Source: Alphaproteobacteria bacterium (GTDB taxonomy: Bacteria; Pseudomonadota; Alphaproteobacteria; GCA-016699305). From it: a DNA stretch of 64,000 bases. The stretch lies in NCBI GenBank assembly GCA_016699305.1, contig CP064970.1, positions 248,001 through 312,000 of the forward strand. The letters run 5' to 3'. The notes under the pieces were generated by a model that saw only the letters and a program-made list of their open reading frames with translations, had not been told where the DNA came from and made no database searches. Shown in pieces: positions 41,051 through 50,800 of this stretch. Position 1 is the stretch's first letter. Every line of letters starts with the position of its first letter. The position numbers and the translations under genes are program-made.

Positions 41051-42330
41051 AGGCGAAATCCCAGTCGGCGGCGGACAAGCCAGACAAGATAAGGAACGAA
41101 TAACACCTGGGAAATGGCGGTGCCCACCGCTGCTCCCATGGCTCCGAACCAGGGAATCAAGACCAGATTCCCAACCAGATTGGTCACGACAATCAGACCC
41201 GTTAACAAGGACTGTGACCCTGGATGGCCCCCTTGCTGAAGCATTCCTCCAAAAGGAATATAGCCGGAAGCGAGGATAATGCCGATCGCAAGGACCGCAA
41301 ATACGGGCCAACTTTCGCTGTAGTCCGCTTGGTGCGTGATCCATTCAAGAACCCATGGGAAAAGCAGAATGGCAATTCCTCCGATACCAATCATCCCCAA
41401 ATATCCCATGCGCTTACCTGTCGATACCAGATGGTGCAGGGCATCCCACTGTTTGGTGTGGTAGAGCCTGGCAATCATGGGATCGAAATTCAGCCGTAAG
41501 GTCGTATTGAGTAGGAATAAGCCTTCGGCGAAAACACTGGCCAGGCTGTAGATGCCCACCGCCCTGTCATCCGCCATTAACCCCAGGACTAGTATATCGA
41601 TTCGGGTATTCAGGTCCGCCAACATGCCACCGGCCACGCCCTTGGCACCAAATCTCAGATGTTTGCGTGACCAATCGCGGAATTCATTGATACTCAGGCG
41701 GCGCAAATGCGGCAGACACGCCAGCATCAGCATGGCGAATAGCAAAGATTCGGACACGGCAAGGCACAAGGGAAAATAGGCACCCGGTACGTGTTTGATA
41801 TGCATGGCGGACAGAATAAACAGCATCAGGACATAGCGCCCCGCATTGCCAATGGCGTAAAGCCACATGCGCCGTCGTGCGTTCAGATAGGTCAAAAGAA
41901 CCTTGTTAAGTGGAAAGAAGAAGATTCCTATCGCCGCCGCGTTCAATCCCACGGCCACCGCTGGGCTATTCAACAATTGGCTGATGGAATCGCGTAGTGA
42001 CCATAACAAAATGGCTGTGGCCGCTGCACAAGCTGCGACAGTCCATAGGGCAGAAGACAAGGCTGCGCTGATTTCAGCATGAGAATCTTCGATCTTTGAG
42101 ACATGGTAGAGAACGGAGTAATGGATAGCAAACGCCGCCAGTTGGCCGGATAGCATGAAAATGGCTAGAACTTGATTAAACGCTCCCAAAATCTCTGGGG
42201 GGTAATGGCGTGCAATCAGCAGATTGATCAGGACACCGCAGATGCCAACGACAGCAAAGCCGACCAGGTTCGAGACGACGCCCTGGCTTATTTGACCGTG
42301 ACCGCTGAGATGTCTGAACAATCGCCGCAC
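41047..42330 (-). CDS. Wzx-like polysaccharide flippase
   Basis: 427 residues, about 12 hydrophobic helices throughout, of the MOP/polysaccharide-biosynthesis flippase superfamily. Examples are FAVVGICGVLINLLIARHYP, ARRRMWLYAIGNAGRYVLML and the C-terminal GNLVLIPWFGAMGAAVGTAI, the last being the typical Wzx/RfbX ending. It would move lipid-linked repeat units across the inner membrane. Followed directly by the membrane glycosyltransferase gene (ATGA overlap). The ligand specificity cannot be told from the sequence. Confidence 0.85.
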   Translation of the reverse strand: MRRLFRHLSGHGQISQGVVSNLVGFAVVGICGVLINLLIARHYPPEILGAFNQVLAIFMLSGQLAAFAIHYSVLYHVSKIEDSHAEISAALSSALWTVAACAAATAILLWSLRDSISQLLNSPAVAVGLNAAAIGIFFFPLNKVLLTYLNARRRMWLYAIGNAGRYVLMLFILSAMHIKHVPGAYFPLCLAVSESLLFAMLMLACLPHLRRLSINEFRDWSRKHLRFGAKGVAGGMLADLNTRIDILVLGLMADDRAVGIYSLASVFAEGLFLLNTTLRLNFDPMIARLYHTKQWDALHHLVSTGKRMGYLGMIGIGGIAILLFPWVLEWITHQADYSESWPVFAVLAIGIILASGYIPFGGMLQQGGHPGSQSLLTGLIVVTNLVGNLVLIPWFGAMGAAVGTAISQVLFVPYLVWLVRRRLGFRL

Positions 42331-42382
42331 ATCGGTTCCTTGGGGGTTGCCTGGCCGATCTTATCCGGCCTCGGTGGTAAGA

Positions 42383-44299
42383 CTAGCGTAACTTCTGTGT
42401 GTTGTTGATGACCGATAACGCCGCATCCAGGTTAAAACCGACCAATTGGGCGTATTCACGCATAGATTCGAAGCGAGGTTGATTGTCTCGTGCGATGGCC
42501 TTCATGGCCTCGTCGCGGGTGATCAGTCCCGCGCGGATTTGGTTGCTACGGAAGGTGTCGTGTTCGCTAAAGCCCGCAATGCTATGGTAGATGTAGTTGT
42601 AGAAAGATGCCGTGCCGTCGCCGATGCGCCATGTGCTGGATGCATCGGGAGAGCTTTCCCAGCCGTATTCATCGCGCAGGGTCTTGGCGATGGTTTGCTC
42701 GTTCCAATCCAGATAGCTGTAAAGATAAATCATGTCCTCGCGGCCGATATAGGTCGAATAAAAACCGAACAGTGTGTCTGCCAATGACCGGTTCAAATAG
42801 GCCGGGTTCAGGGCGATATTCTTGGCGTAATAGGCCAGCATTTTGAGCTTACCTGCCAGATCCAGGCCCAGCATGTTATTGTCGCTTCGGTCCTGCACGC
42901 CACAAAATCCAGTCTTGAATCGTGTCAGCTCTAGATTGTTGCCTGCGCAAAAGATAACCAGCGGCGCTTTCGTCTGCCGTGCGACTTGGCTGGCAAAATA
43001 GAAGAACTGCTTGTCGCCCGCCATGAACAGCGGGATCATCCCCAGCTCTGGCCGTTTCAACCACGCTTCGATGTTCAGGCGGATATTGCGGCGCTTGTTG
43101 ATGATATCGGCGGATCGGATGATATGCTCGACGCCCAGTTTGCCACATACGCGGGCGCAATTGCGCCTGGCCTCGTCGGTGACCATGGCCCAGTCATAGG
43201 TATAGGCAACGGGGTTCATGCCCATTTCATGCTTCAAGACATGCAGGCCATAACAGCTATCACGCCCGCCGCTGAGCGCGACGACGCAATCGGGGCTGCC
43301 ATCGCGGCTACGCAAGGGAGCCAGCCTCCGCTCCAAAGCTTCACGGTCAAAGGGACGTGTATGCGCGGGTTCACGGCAAAAGTTACACACGCCTTCCGAG
43401 TCGAAGCTGATATAGGGGAAAGTGTGAGGCAGAACGCATTTCGTGCATCGTCGCAATTCACGGGTACGGGGCGATTCATCACTGATGGTCGCAGACGAGG
43501 AATGTGCCTGGCCTGTTTCCTTCTCCGCCTGGGTAAGGACAAAGAGTTCCGCATGGCTGTCTTGGATGTCGATCAGCTGCCCATAGCCTGGCTTCAGTTG
43601 CTTTTCCGTACAGCTCAGTCGATGGTCAACAAGGGCAGGGTGACGCAGCAATTGGCGGATGAAGTAACCCTCCGACGCAAAGACAAAGAATTTATCTTGC
43701 GGCGCATGGGCGTAATAAAGCGAACCGACATTGGTGGCCAGGCCCAATTTGTCCTCGGCGTCGAAGTGAAAGGCGATGGATGCCTCGCCCTCTAACTGCG
43801 CATATGTCCGACCGATGGCCGCCGGGAGGCTCCCTGTGGCGGCGTATTCTTTTTCAACCAGGCGGTAAAGAACCTCGGTATCGACCTCGAATCGGCGGGT
43901 CAGGTCGGGGTGCCGCGCCCACAAAGCCGCATCATTGACGATAATGCCGTTATGAACGCCGACGATGTGATCGGTCACGACAGGTTGATTGTTGTCCTCA
44001 AGCCCCTGACTACCATTGGTGACCAGGCGGGAATGGCCGATGATGGCGATTGCTTCGCCAGGGCGGCGGTCACTCAGACACGACTCAAAATAGGCCTGGT
44101 ATTCTGGGCTTCTTAGCATCTGCGAGGCCGGAATCGATCTCTTGAAATAACGGATACGTCCACCGCAACGAATAGCAATTCCAGCCGCCTCTTTGCCGCG
44201 ATGCTGCGACAGACGAAATAGCCTTTGCGTCAGCGCGTCGATGGCTTCGTTGGATAGCGCGTTGCCCTGACCCAGCACAATTCCGAATATGCCACACAT
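42383..44299 (-). CDS. Class II glutamine amidotransferase fused to a WbpG-like N-acetyl sugar amidotransferase
   Basis: 638 residues with two catalytic halves. Residues 1 to about 225 are an Ntn-type glutaminase as in GlmS/PurF: nucleophile Cys2 in MCGIFGIV, SQHRGKEAAG, GHSRLVTNG and VHNGII. From 285 there is a zinc-binding quartet (Cys285, Cys288, Cys305, Cys308), then the PP-loop SGGRDS (343-348) of ATP-pyrophosphatase amidotransferases such as WbpG/PseA. The protein would free ammonia from glutamine and use ATP to turn a sugar carbonyl or amide into an amidine. Known WbpG uses a separate class I glutaminase (HisH-type), so this fusion is self-sufficient in another way. Lies in the glycan cluster. 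Confidence 0.82.
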   Translation of the reverse strand: MCGIFGIVLGQGNALSNEAIDALTQRLFRLSQHRGKEAAGIAIRCGGRIRYFKRSIPASQMLRSPEYQAYFESCLSDRRPGEAIAIIGHSRLVTNGSQGLEDNNQPVVTDHIVGVHNGIIVNDAALWARHPDLTRRFEVDTEVLYRLVEKEYAATGSLPAAIGRTYAQLEGEASIAFHFDAEDKLGLATNVGSLYYAHAPQDKFFVFASEGYFIRQLLRHPALVDHRLSCTEKQLKPGYGQLIDIQDSHAELFVLTQAEKETGQAHSSSATISDESPRTRELRRCTKCVLPHTFPYISFDSEGVCNFCREPAHTRPFDREALERRLAPLRSRDGSPDCVVALSGGRDSCYGLHVLKHEMGMNPVAYTYDWAMVTDEARRNCARVCGKLGVEHIIRSADIINKRRNIRLNIEAWLKRPELGMIPLFMAGDKQFFYFASQVARQTKAPLVIFCAGNNLELTRFKTGFCGVQDRSDNNMLGLDLAGKLKMLAYYAKNIALNPAYLNRSLADTLFGFYSTYIGREDMIYLYSYLDWNEQTIAKTLRDEYGWESSPDASSTWRIGDGTASFYNYIYHSIAGFSEHDTFRSNQIRAGLITRDEAMKAIARDNQPRFESMREYAQLVGFNLDAALSVINNTQKLR

Positions 44300-44398
44300 A
44301 TTCTACCCCCTTTTTCACCGAAGCCGTTTGCCGCCGCGCACTCTATTAGCATCTTCCCATATTGCCCACCATTTTTCCTGCTCTTAAGGCAAGAAATG

Positions 44399-45271
44399 TC
44401 ATGGCTTCTTGAAGATTTCCAGCATCGCGTCCGATGGGAAGATGCGTAACAACGGTACCAACATCATGGATGCTGCCCATGAGGCAATCGCCGCAGGTTT
44501 CGAGATGGACTTGTCATAGCAAATCCGATTCCACAGCGCCTTGGGCGAGACGGCCTGCAATTCGTGGCTTGCGGCAGGCACAAACCCAGCAGATGCCGTC
44601 ATCCGTGTCAGTTGGCTGCGATTGAAGTAGCTGATATGTGGGGACGGGAAGGGTTTTTGCCACATGCGGTCGCGCGGCCCATGCACGCCCAGTACAGAGG
44701 CCAGCGCGGCGGCGCGAAAGAACAACCCATCCGCCGACGGAACCTTGACGACCAGCAATCCGCCCGATCTTAGGCGAGCAAAGCTCTCTTGCACGGCCAT
44801 GCGCGGATTGGGCAGATGTTCTAGGGAATCGTTCCAGCTGATGATATCGAATGTCTCACCCTGCGGCACGGCGTCGGGGAAGAAGCCGTTCCAGATGGTG
44901 GCGACGCGGCGCGCCTCGGGTTCGACGACATCCGCGTCAGGCTCCACGCCAAAGCATGCATGGCCGCGCTTGGCGGCCGCCTCCAAAAACCAACCATGGG
45001 CGCATCCGACATCCAATAAACGTTTGCCCGTTGCAGGTGTCAGTTTGGCGATGTGGTCAAGGGTCAGATCGAAATTAAAGCGCCGTAATTCGCCAAGTGC
45101 CTCGCGCCGTATGTCTTCGGCCACGGCATCGGAATCGGGCTGTCCAATACGAATAGGCAGGCTGGACATCAAGAATCCGCACCCCGTACATTTCTTGATC
45201 CAGTCGGTGGCAGTTGGATTTAGTGATGATCCACATACGGGACAAGCAGGGATATCTTGGCTGGACATCAC
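44399..45271 (-). CDS. SAM-dependent methyltransferase with N-terminal zinc ribbon
   Basis: 290 residues. The first 35 hold a zinc ribbon (Cys10, Cys13, Cys28, Cys31). The Rossmann methyltransferase core follows: RLLDVGCAHGWFLEAAAKRG (motif I, SAM-binding), then ISWNDSLEHLPNP and RSGGLLVVKVP. Members of this ribbon-plus-methyltransferase group methylate nucleotide-linked or lipid-linked sugars in cell-surface polysaccharide pathways. The acceptor is not known here. Five bases separate it from the upstream GT2 gene. Confidence 0.85.
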   Translation of the reverse strand: MMSSQDIPACPVCGSSLNPTATDWIKKCTGCGFLMSSLPIRIGQPDSDAVAEDIRREALGELRRFNFDLTLDHIAKLTPATGKRLLDVGCAHGWFLEAAAKRGHACFGVEPDADVVEPEARRVATIWNGFFPDAVPQGETFDIISWNDSLEHLPNPRMAVQESFARLRSGGLLVVKVPSADGLFFRAAALASVLGVHGPRDRMWQKPFPSPHISYFNRSQLTRMTASAGFVPAASHELQAVSPKALWNRICYDKSISKPAAIASWAASMMLVPLLRIFPSDAMLEIFKKP

Positions 45272-45276
45272 GTCTC

Positions 45277-46332
45277 CTAATCTATCGAAGGGGCCGACTT
45301 TGGGGGATCTTGCCGCCGCGCCAGTGACCCTTGTTTGCGCAAGAGGTAAAGAATGCGGTCTTGGTTACAGCGCACTTTGTCTAACATGTCGGCGACGATG
45401 CCGACCATGACGAACAGCATGGCCAGGATCATCAGGAAGGCCGAAAGGGAGCCAGCGAAATAATAGCCCTTGAATTCGCCGGTCAAAAGAAAACGCCCGG
45501 CAAACAGGGCCCCAAAGGCCAATGACGGAACGGCGAAGGCCAATGCGATGCCCAAGAAAAAGCGTAAGGGGAAATAGTCGCGATACGACCGAAAAATGAT
45601 CGTGGCGGTATTCATCGCGTATTTAAGAATGCTACTGGCCACACGCGATTTCCGATCGCCGAAGTAACGCACGATCACCGGCACTTCCATGATGCGGATA
45701 TTCTTGGCGGCGAAGTCCAAAAAGGTTTCTTGGGTATAGGTGAAGGCACCGTGCAGATTGATTTGCAGCAACGCTTCTCTTCCATAGCAACGAAATCCGC
45801 ATGACACGTCCGCGAATTTCTTGCGGACCAACCGACTGATCAGCCAAGACATCATGTGATTGCCCATCAGCTTGACGCGCGGCATGTCAGGGGTTAGGTC
45901 GCGGTCCTTGAAACGCGACGCGGTGACCATATCTGCCTTACCTTCAAGTACTGGGGGCACCAATTTGTGAATATCTTGCGGATCAAACTGGCCATCGCCG
46001 TCAATATTGATCATCACGTCATAGCTATGATCAACGGCAAAGACCACGGCGGATTGAAAGGCAGCACCCACGCCACGATTCACTCCATGGCTATGCACCA
46101 TGGCACCGGCAAGCCGCGCTTTTTCGGCGGTGTCATCGGTCGAACCGTCGTCCACAACAAGAATATCAATGCGTCCAATGCCGACGATGGAAGTCGGTAT
46201 CTGACCAATGACCTTGGCGATGGTTTCTGCCTCGTTCAAACAGGGGATGGCGACCAGAAGCGTCTTGCCCTCTGTAAACGGGGAAGCCATGAGTAGATCG
46301 GTGGAAGCCGTAACGACGCTATCCATCAGCAT
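45277..46332 (-). CDS. Family 2 glycosyltransferase (polyprenyl-phosphate sugar synthase-like)
   Basis: 351 residues. GT-A fold with LLVAIPCLNEAETIAKVIGQ, IDILVVDDGSTDDT (DxD region of nucleotide sugar binding), GVNRGVGAAFQSA and NIDGDGQFDPQDIHKLV. Two C-terminal hydrophobic helices (FFLGIALAFAVPSLAFGALF, AGSLSAFLMILAMLFVMVGI) anchor it in the inner membrane. This arrangement resembles dolichyl- or undecaprenyl-phosphate sugar synthases that feed periplasmic GT39/GT83-type enzymes. It could supply the membrane glycosyltransferase at 38561-41050. Confidence 0.88.
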   Translation of the reverse strand: MLMDSVVTASTDLLMASPFTEGKTLLVAIPCLNEAETIAKVIGQIPTSIVGIGRIDILVVDDGSTDDTAEKARLAGAMVHSHGVNRGVGAAFQSAVVFAVDHSYDVMINIDGDGQFDPQDIHKLVPPVLEGKADMVTASRFKDRDLTPDMPRVKLMGNHMMSWLISRLVRKKFADVSCGFRCYGREALLQINLHGAFTYTQETFLDFAAKNIRIMEVPVIVRYFGDRKSRVASSILKYAMNTATIIFRSYRDYFPLRFFLGIALAFAVPSLAFGALFAGRFLLTGEFKGYYFAGSLSAFLMILAMLFVMVGIVADMLDKVRCNQDRILYLLRKQGSLARRQDPPKSAPSID

Positions 46333-46400
46333 GTTTCCGAATGTCGGGTATGGTCGAAAACGATGGGCATACGGACCTCGTTATGTAAATCGCGCAAGGG

Positions 46401-47717
46401 TCATGCCTTGACGATGTGGGGTGCGGGTTCCAGATAGACGCCGCGCGTATCCACGATCAACGGCGCATGGGCGCGGATCATGGCGTAGTCGAAGGCGTCG
46501 TGGTTCGTGGCAACCAGGACGACATCGTACGCGGCCACCGATTCGGGAGTCAGCGCAACGCTGTTCAGATCAAAGCTGTGTTCGCGCATCTTGGGGAAGC
46601 TGGGCAGATAGGGGTCGCTGTAAGAAACTTCAGCTCCCTTGGCGCGCAGCAATTCCATGATCTTGACCGAGGGCGATTCCCGCATGTCGTCGATGTTCTT
46701 TTTATAGGCGATGCCCAGCACCAGAACCTTGCTGCCGCGAATAGATTTTTGACGATCATTCAGCGCGTCCGCGACCTTGTGCATGACCCATTCGGGCATG
46801 GCGCAATTGACCTCGCCCGCCAATTCGATAAAGCGGGTGTGCAAACCGTATTCGCGCGCCTTCCAGGTAAGATAGAAGGGATCAATGGGGATGCAGTGTC
46901 CGCCCCAGCCCGGTCCGGGGTAATAGGCCACAAAGCCAAAGGGCTTGGTGGCGGCGGCGCGGATGACTTCATGAATATCAATGCCCATGCGGTCGGCGAT
47001 GATCTTCATCTCGTTGACCAGGCCAATATTGACAGCACGATGGATGTTTTCCAGCAATTTGGTCAGTTCGGCGGCGCGTGTGGAGCTGACGGGCACCACT
47101 TTATCGATGACCTGACGATACAGCGCGATCCCCGCCTCTAGGCAGGCCGGTGTGCTGCCGCCGCAGACTTTGGGAATGGTGCGTGTGCAAAAATGGGGAT
47201 TGCCGGGATCTTCGCGCTCGGGAGAGAAGACCAGAAAAATATCTGTTCCCACCCGCAAGCCGCGCGATTCCACGCGCGGACGGATTTCCTCTTCCGTCGT
47301 GCCGGGATAGGTGGTGCTTTCCAGGGCCACGATCTGACCGGAACGCAGCCAGGGCACCAATTGCTCGGTGGTGTTTAGGACAAAGCTTAGATCAGGCTCG
47401 CGTTGCTTATCCAGCGGCGTGGGCACGCACATGATCAGCGCGTCCGCCTCGGCTGCACGGGCGAAATCACAGCTTGGCTCAAACCCCGATGCGCGCGCCT
47501 TGGCCACGGATTCATCGGAAATATGCCCGATATAGCTTTCGCCGCGTGTGAGCTTGGCAATTTTATCTGCATCAATGTCAAAGCCGATGACGCGATACCC
47601 GGCCTCTATGAAGCTCAGCATCAACGGCAATCCAACATACCCCAACCCGACAACACCTATGATGGCGGTTTTTTTATCCAGTTTGGCGATCAGTGTGTCT
47701 TTCATTATCGCTTCCAT
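46401..47717 (-). CDS. Nucleotide-sugar dehydrogenase (UDP-GlcNAc 6-dehydrogenase type)
   Basis: 438 residues; ATG 47717 has GGAGA upstream, a second ATG at 47705 is possible. NAD-binding start GVVGLGYVGLPLMLSFIEAG, a central ALESTTYPGTTEEEI, then GGHCIPIDPFYLTWKA with the catalytic cysteine, and VLVLGIAYKKNIDDMRESP. The order and the HCIPIDPFYL box match WbpA/TviB-type dehydrogenases that oxidise UDP-HexNAc to the uronic acid in two steps. It provides an acidic N-acetyl sugar for the surface polysaccharide, a plausible substrate of the fused amidotransferase. Confidence 0.9.
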   Translation of the reverse strand: MEAIMKDTLIAKLDKKTAIIGVVGLGYVGLPLMLSFIEAGYRVIGFDIDADKIAKLTRGESYIGHISDESVAKARASGFEPSCDFARAAEADALIMCVPTPLDKQREPDLSFVLNTTEQLVPWLRSGQIVALESTTYPGTTEEEIRPRVESRGLRVGTDIFLVFSPEREDPGNPHFCTRTIPKVCGGSTPACLEAGIALYRQVIDKVVPVSSTRAAELTKLLENIHRAVNIGLVNEMKIIADRMGIDIHEVIRAAATKPFGFVAYYPGPGWGGHCIPIDPFYLTWKAREYGLHTRFIELAGEVNCAMPEWVMHKVADALNDRQKSIRGSKVLVLGIAYKKNIDDMRESPSVKIMELLRAKGAEVSYSDPYLPSFPKMREHSFDLNSVALTPESVAAYDVVLVATNHDAFDYAMIRAHAPLIVDTRGVYLEPAPHIVKA

Positions 47718-47827
47718 TATCGCGTCTCCGATGGGGTGCGGCCCAATTTATAGGTGAGAAATAAAGGTCAAACAAGGGGCTGGAACGGTTCCGCTTTCAT
47801 CTAAAAACCGACTACCAGGCAAGTATT

Positions 47828-50800
47828 TCAAGATTCGGGTGCAATATCGGTACGCTCCAGGACGTATCCGATAACTCCACCTATGACCGCATGATCCACC
47901 TCGAGACGGAAGGTCATGTTCTGCACATTCTGGGTTAACACGATATGTTCCTGCGGCTGCCAATGCCCCACAAAGGACGGCAACGCGCTTTGCCAAAGGA
48001 TCACATCCGCGCTTTCGCCGCAGAGCAGGGATATCTTGGCATTGGCGTTCTCAGGAACATCAAGATGACCTTGCACGCGAAGTCGCCAGGTTCCAACCGA
48101 AATGGAGCGCGGATCGGCGGATAGCAGAACACCGTCCTTGCCAGTGGTCATCATACACTGGCCTTTCCGTTGACCTATCACTGTTCGTAAAGAAGGATCG
48201 CCCACATACTGACATAGGCGCAGCCCAGGGTGCCAGTGATATAGCCAAGGCCCTTCCATCAGCAATTTTTTAAGGTTATGGGCGCTTTCCTTCCATGTAA
48301 GCCAGGGGATGCCTTCAGGCTTGGGATGATGGTTCTGGCGGTGCAGTTTGAACCATTCGCGCACAGTTCGGGCCAACCCCTCGCCCGATTCGCCATCAAA
48401 ATAATAAGCGTGTTCACCGGCGACTTCACGAAAAACCGGCAGATCACGCGTGATAATAGGCTTACCGTGCCGTGCGGCTTCAATCAAAGGCAGGCCAAAG
48501 CCTTCACCTTCAGAACAGATCAAAGCAGCCGTGGCCAGGTGATAGCAAGCCAGCAACAGATTATCGCTGGCAGCCTTCATCCAAAATAGGCGTTTGTTTA
48601 TCTCGGGATGATTCTGAAGGCGCTGAATTAACTCATCAACCATCCAACCCGGCTTGCCGACTATAACCAATTTGGCGTTTGAGCCTTCCTTCCAAAGAAT
48701 GTCAAAGGCGTCCAGGGCTTGTCGGTGACCTTTGCGCGGCTCCACCGTTCCTACCATCAGAATGATATCGTCATCCGTGGCGATGCCTTTGACCAAAGCA
48801 TCGTCCTCTGTCGTCAATTTGTTTGTCACGCCCAGCGTTTCAATATCCGCGCCCAGGTGGAAATAGCCCAGCTTGAGGTCGCGGCATGGCGCATCGGGCA
48901 TCCCATCAATCCAGTCGCGGATTTCGTTCGCAACAGAACGAGAGATCGCGACCAGTCCCGTGCTTATTTTTGCCAGACGGTTCAGCCATTCTTTAAATAA
49001 GGCTCCCTCATCCTGGAACATAAAACAATCCGGGCGGCGAACCGGCAGAAGATCATAGACCACAAAAGAGATATCCATGCCTCGCTGCGCATGATAGCTC
49101 AACCAACGCCAGGATTGCTCAACCATCAACATATCGAGATCGAGGCCCAGGAAATGGTCGCCAGGATTTACATCGACCGGTTCGTTTTCTAACCCTGGAT
49201 TTTCAATTCCCAGCATGCCGCAGGTGAAGTGTCGCGCATAACGGTAAATGCCGCCATCTCGATAGACGGTTTCAATTCGCCATCCTGGGGGGGGGCTTTC
49301 CAATAAATGCATCAGGATGCATCGCACGACGCGTTGAATGCCGCTCTTCGAGTCGCGTTGGACCAGTTCGGAAATGTCGATCAGCAGTTGATGGGTCAGT
49401 GACAAGGAATGGTTTTGTGCAATGCAGATGGCTGCAGCCTTGATGTCGATATCTTGTAACGCGTTACTACTATGTGCTATTTCCTGCGCCAATTCGTTCA
49501 TCACCCGATGACGCTGGATGATCGGATGCTTTCGTGCGAAGCCTTCAATGGCTTCGTAATACATCGCGCCGATATGCGCCGGTGAAAAAGTCTGACGCGC
49601 ATAGCAGGCTGCCTTCTCGCCAATATCCATACGTTTTTGGGGGTCTTTGTAGAGCGTCTCAATTGCGTGAGAAAGCTGGGTGGTCGTGAAATCGTCAGGA
49701 ATTTTGTAAACGACCGTGCCGGGCAGATCATGGGCCGTCCCTTGGGCATTCACGATCAAAGGGAGTCCATTGACCAAGCAATCGACTATGGCGACCGAGG
49801 CATCGCCATAGGAACCGCGGTGCAGTTGGATGGCCACATCGGCCACAGCCATATAATCCCTATAGGCTTCTTCATCCACATGGCCTGTCATGATGACGCG
49901 ACTCTGCGTTTCGTCCATCATGCGAAGGCGTTGGTTTATCTTCGACCAATAAGCACTGTCTACGCATTCACCGACGAAAATCAACGTGCATTCCGGGTTG
50001 GCCGCCAAAGACGAAGACAACCAGGCATCAAGCAATTCTTCATTCATCTTATTTGAATTCATGAATCCGAAACAGCAGGCCACAAAAATGTGTTCAGGAA
50101 CCCGCAGCCAGGACCGTGCATTTGCGCGCGAGGCCGGCAAGGGAACACGACGCAACATGGGAATATGAGTCAAAAGTTTACCGACATCCAAGCCATACCA
50201 TTGCTGTGCTAGGCCGATGGAGTATTCCGAGTGAAAGATTATGCCCTGAGCCAGTTTGAGGATGCCAATGTTGCAAGGGAAGGCCCACGCCGCCTTTTCC
50301 GATTGACCGTTCGATGCCTGTTTCAGCGCAAGATAGCCATGCGCGTGGAACAGAGCCAGCCGGAATCTTGATGTCCTATGCCCACCGGATTCAAGAAGAT
50401 ACAATAGGTCGCTGATAAAAAAATCATGCAGCACGACCGTACCCGGATAACGTTCTAGCAAAGCCAACATATGGGCATGGAATTCCGAAGTGCCGAAGTG
50501 ATACAAAATTCTGTCATATTGGTGAGCATTGCGCGAAAACGTGTCGATGCTAACCAAAGGAAAATGGTTAGCGAGGCGAGGGTGGCTGATGTCCTTTAGA
50601 TCAGTAATCAGGTCGATATCGTAGTCCGCTAACAGCTCAGGCAGCAGATCGGCGCTGTAATCCGCGACGCTGGATTGCTGAGGAGGTAGAGGCGAAATAT
50701 AGGCTAAACGCAAGCGTCTCTTTGTCTGCGGTTTTTCTGCTGGACCGATTGATCGGATAGCCACAGGAGCCTGGCGGCGATCATGAACCTCTTGCATGGC

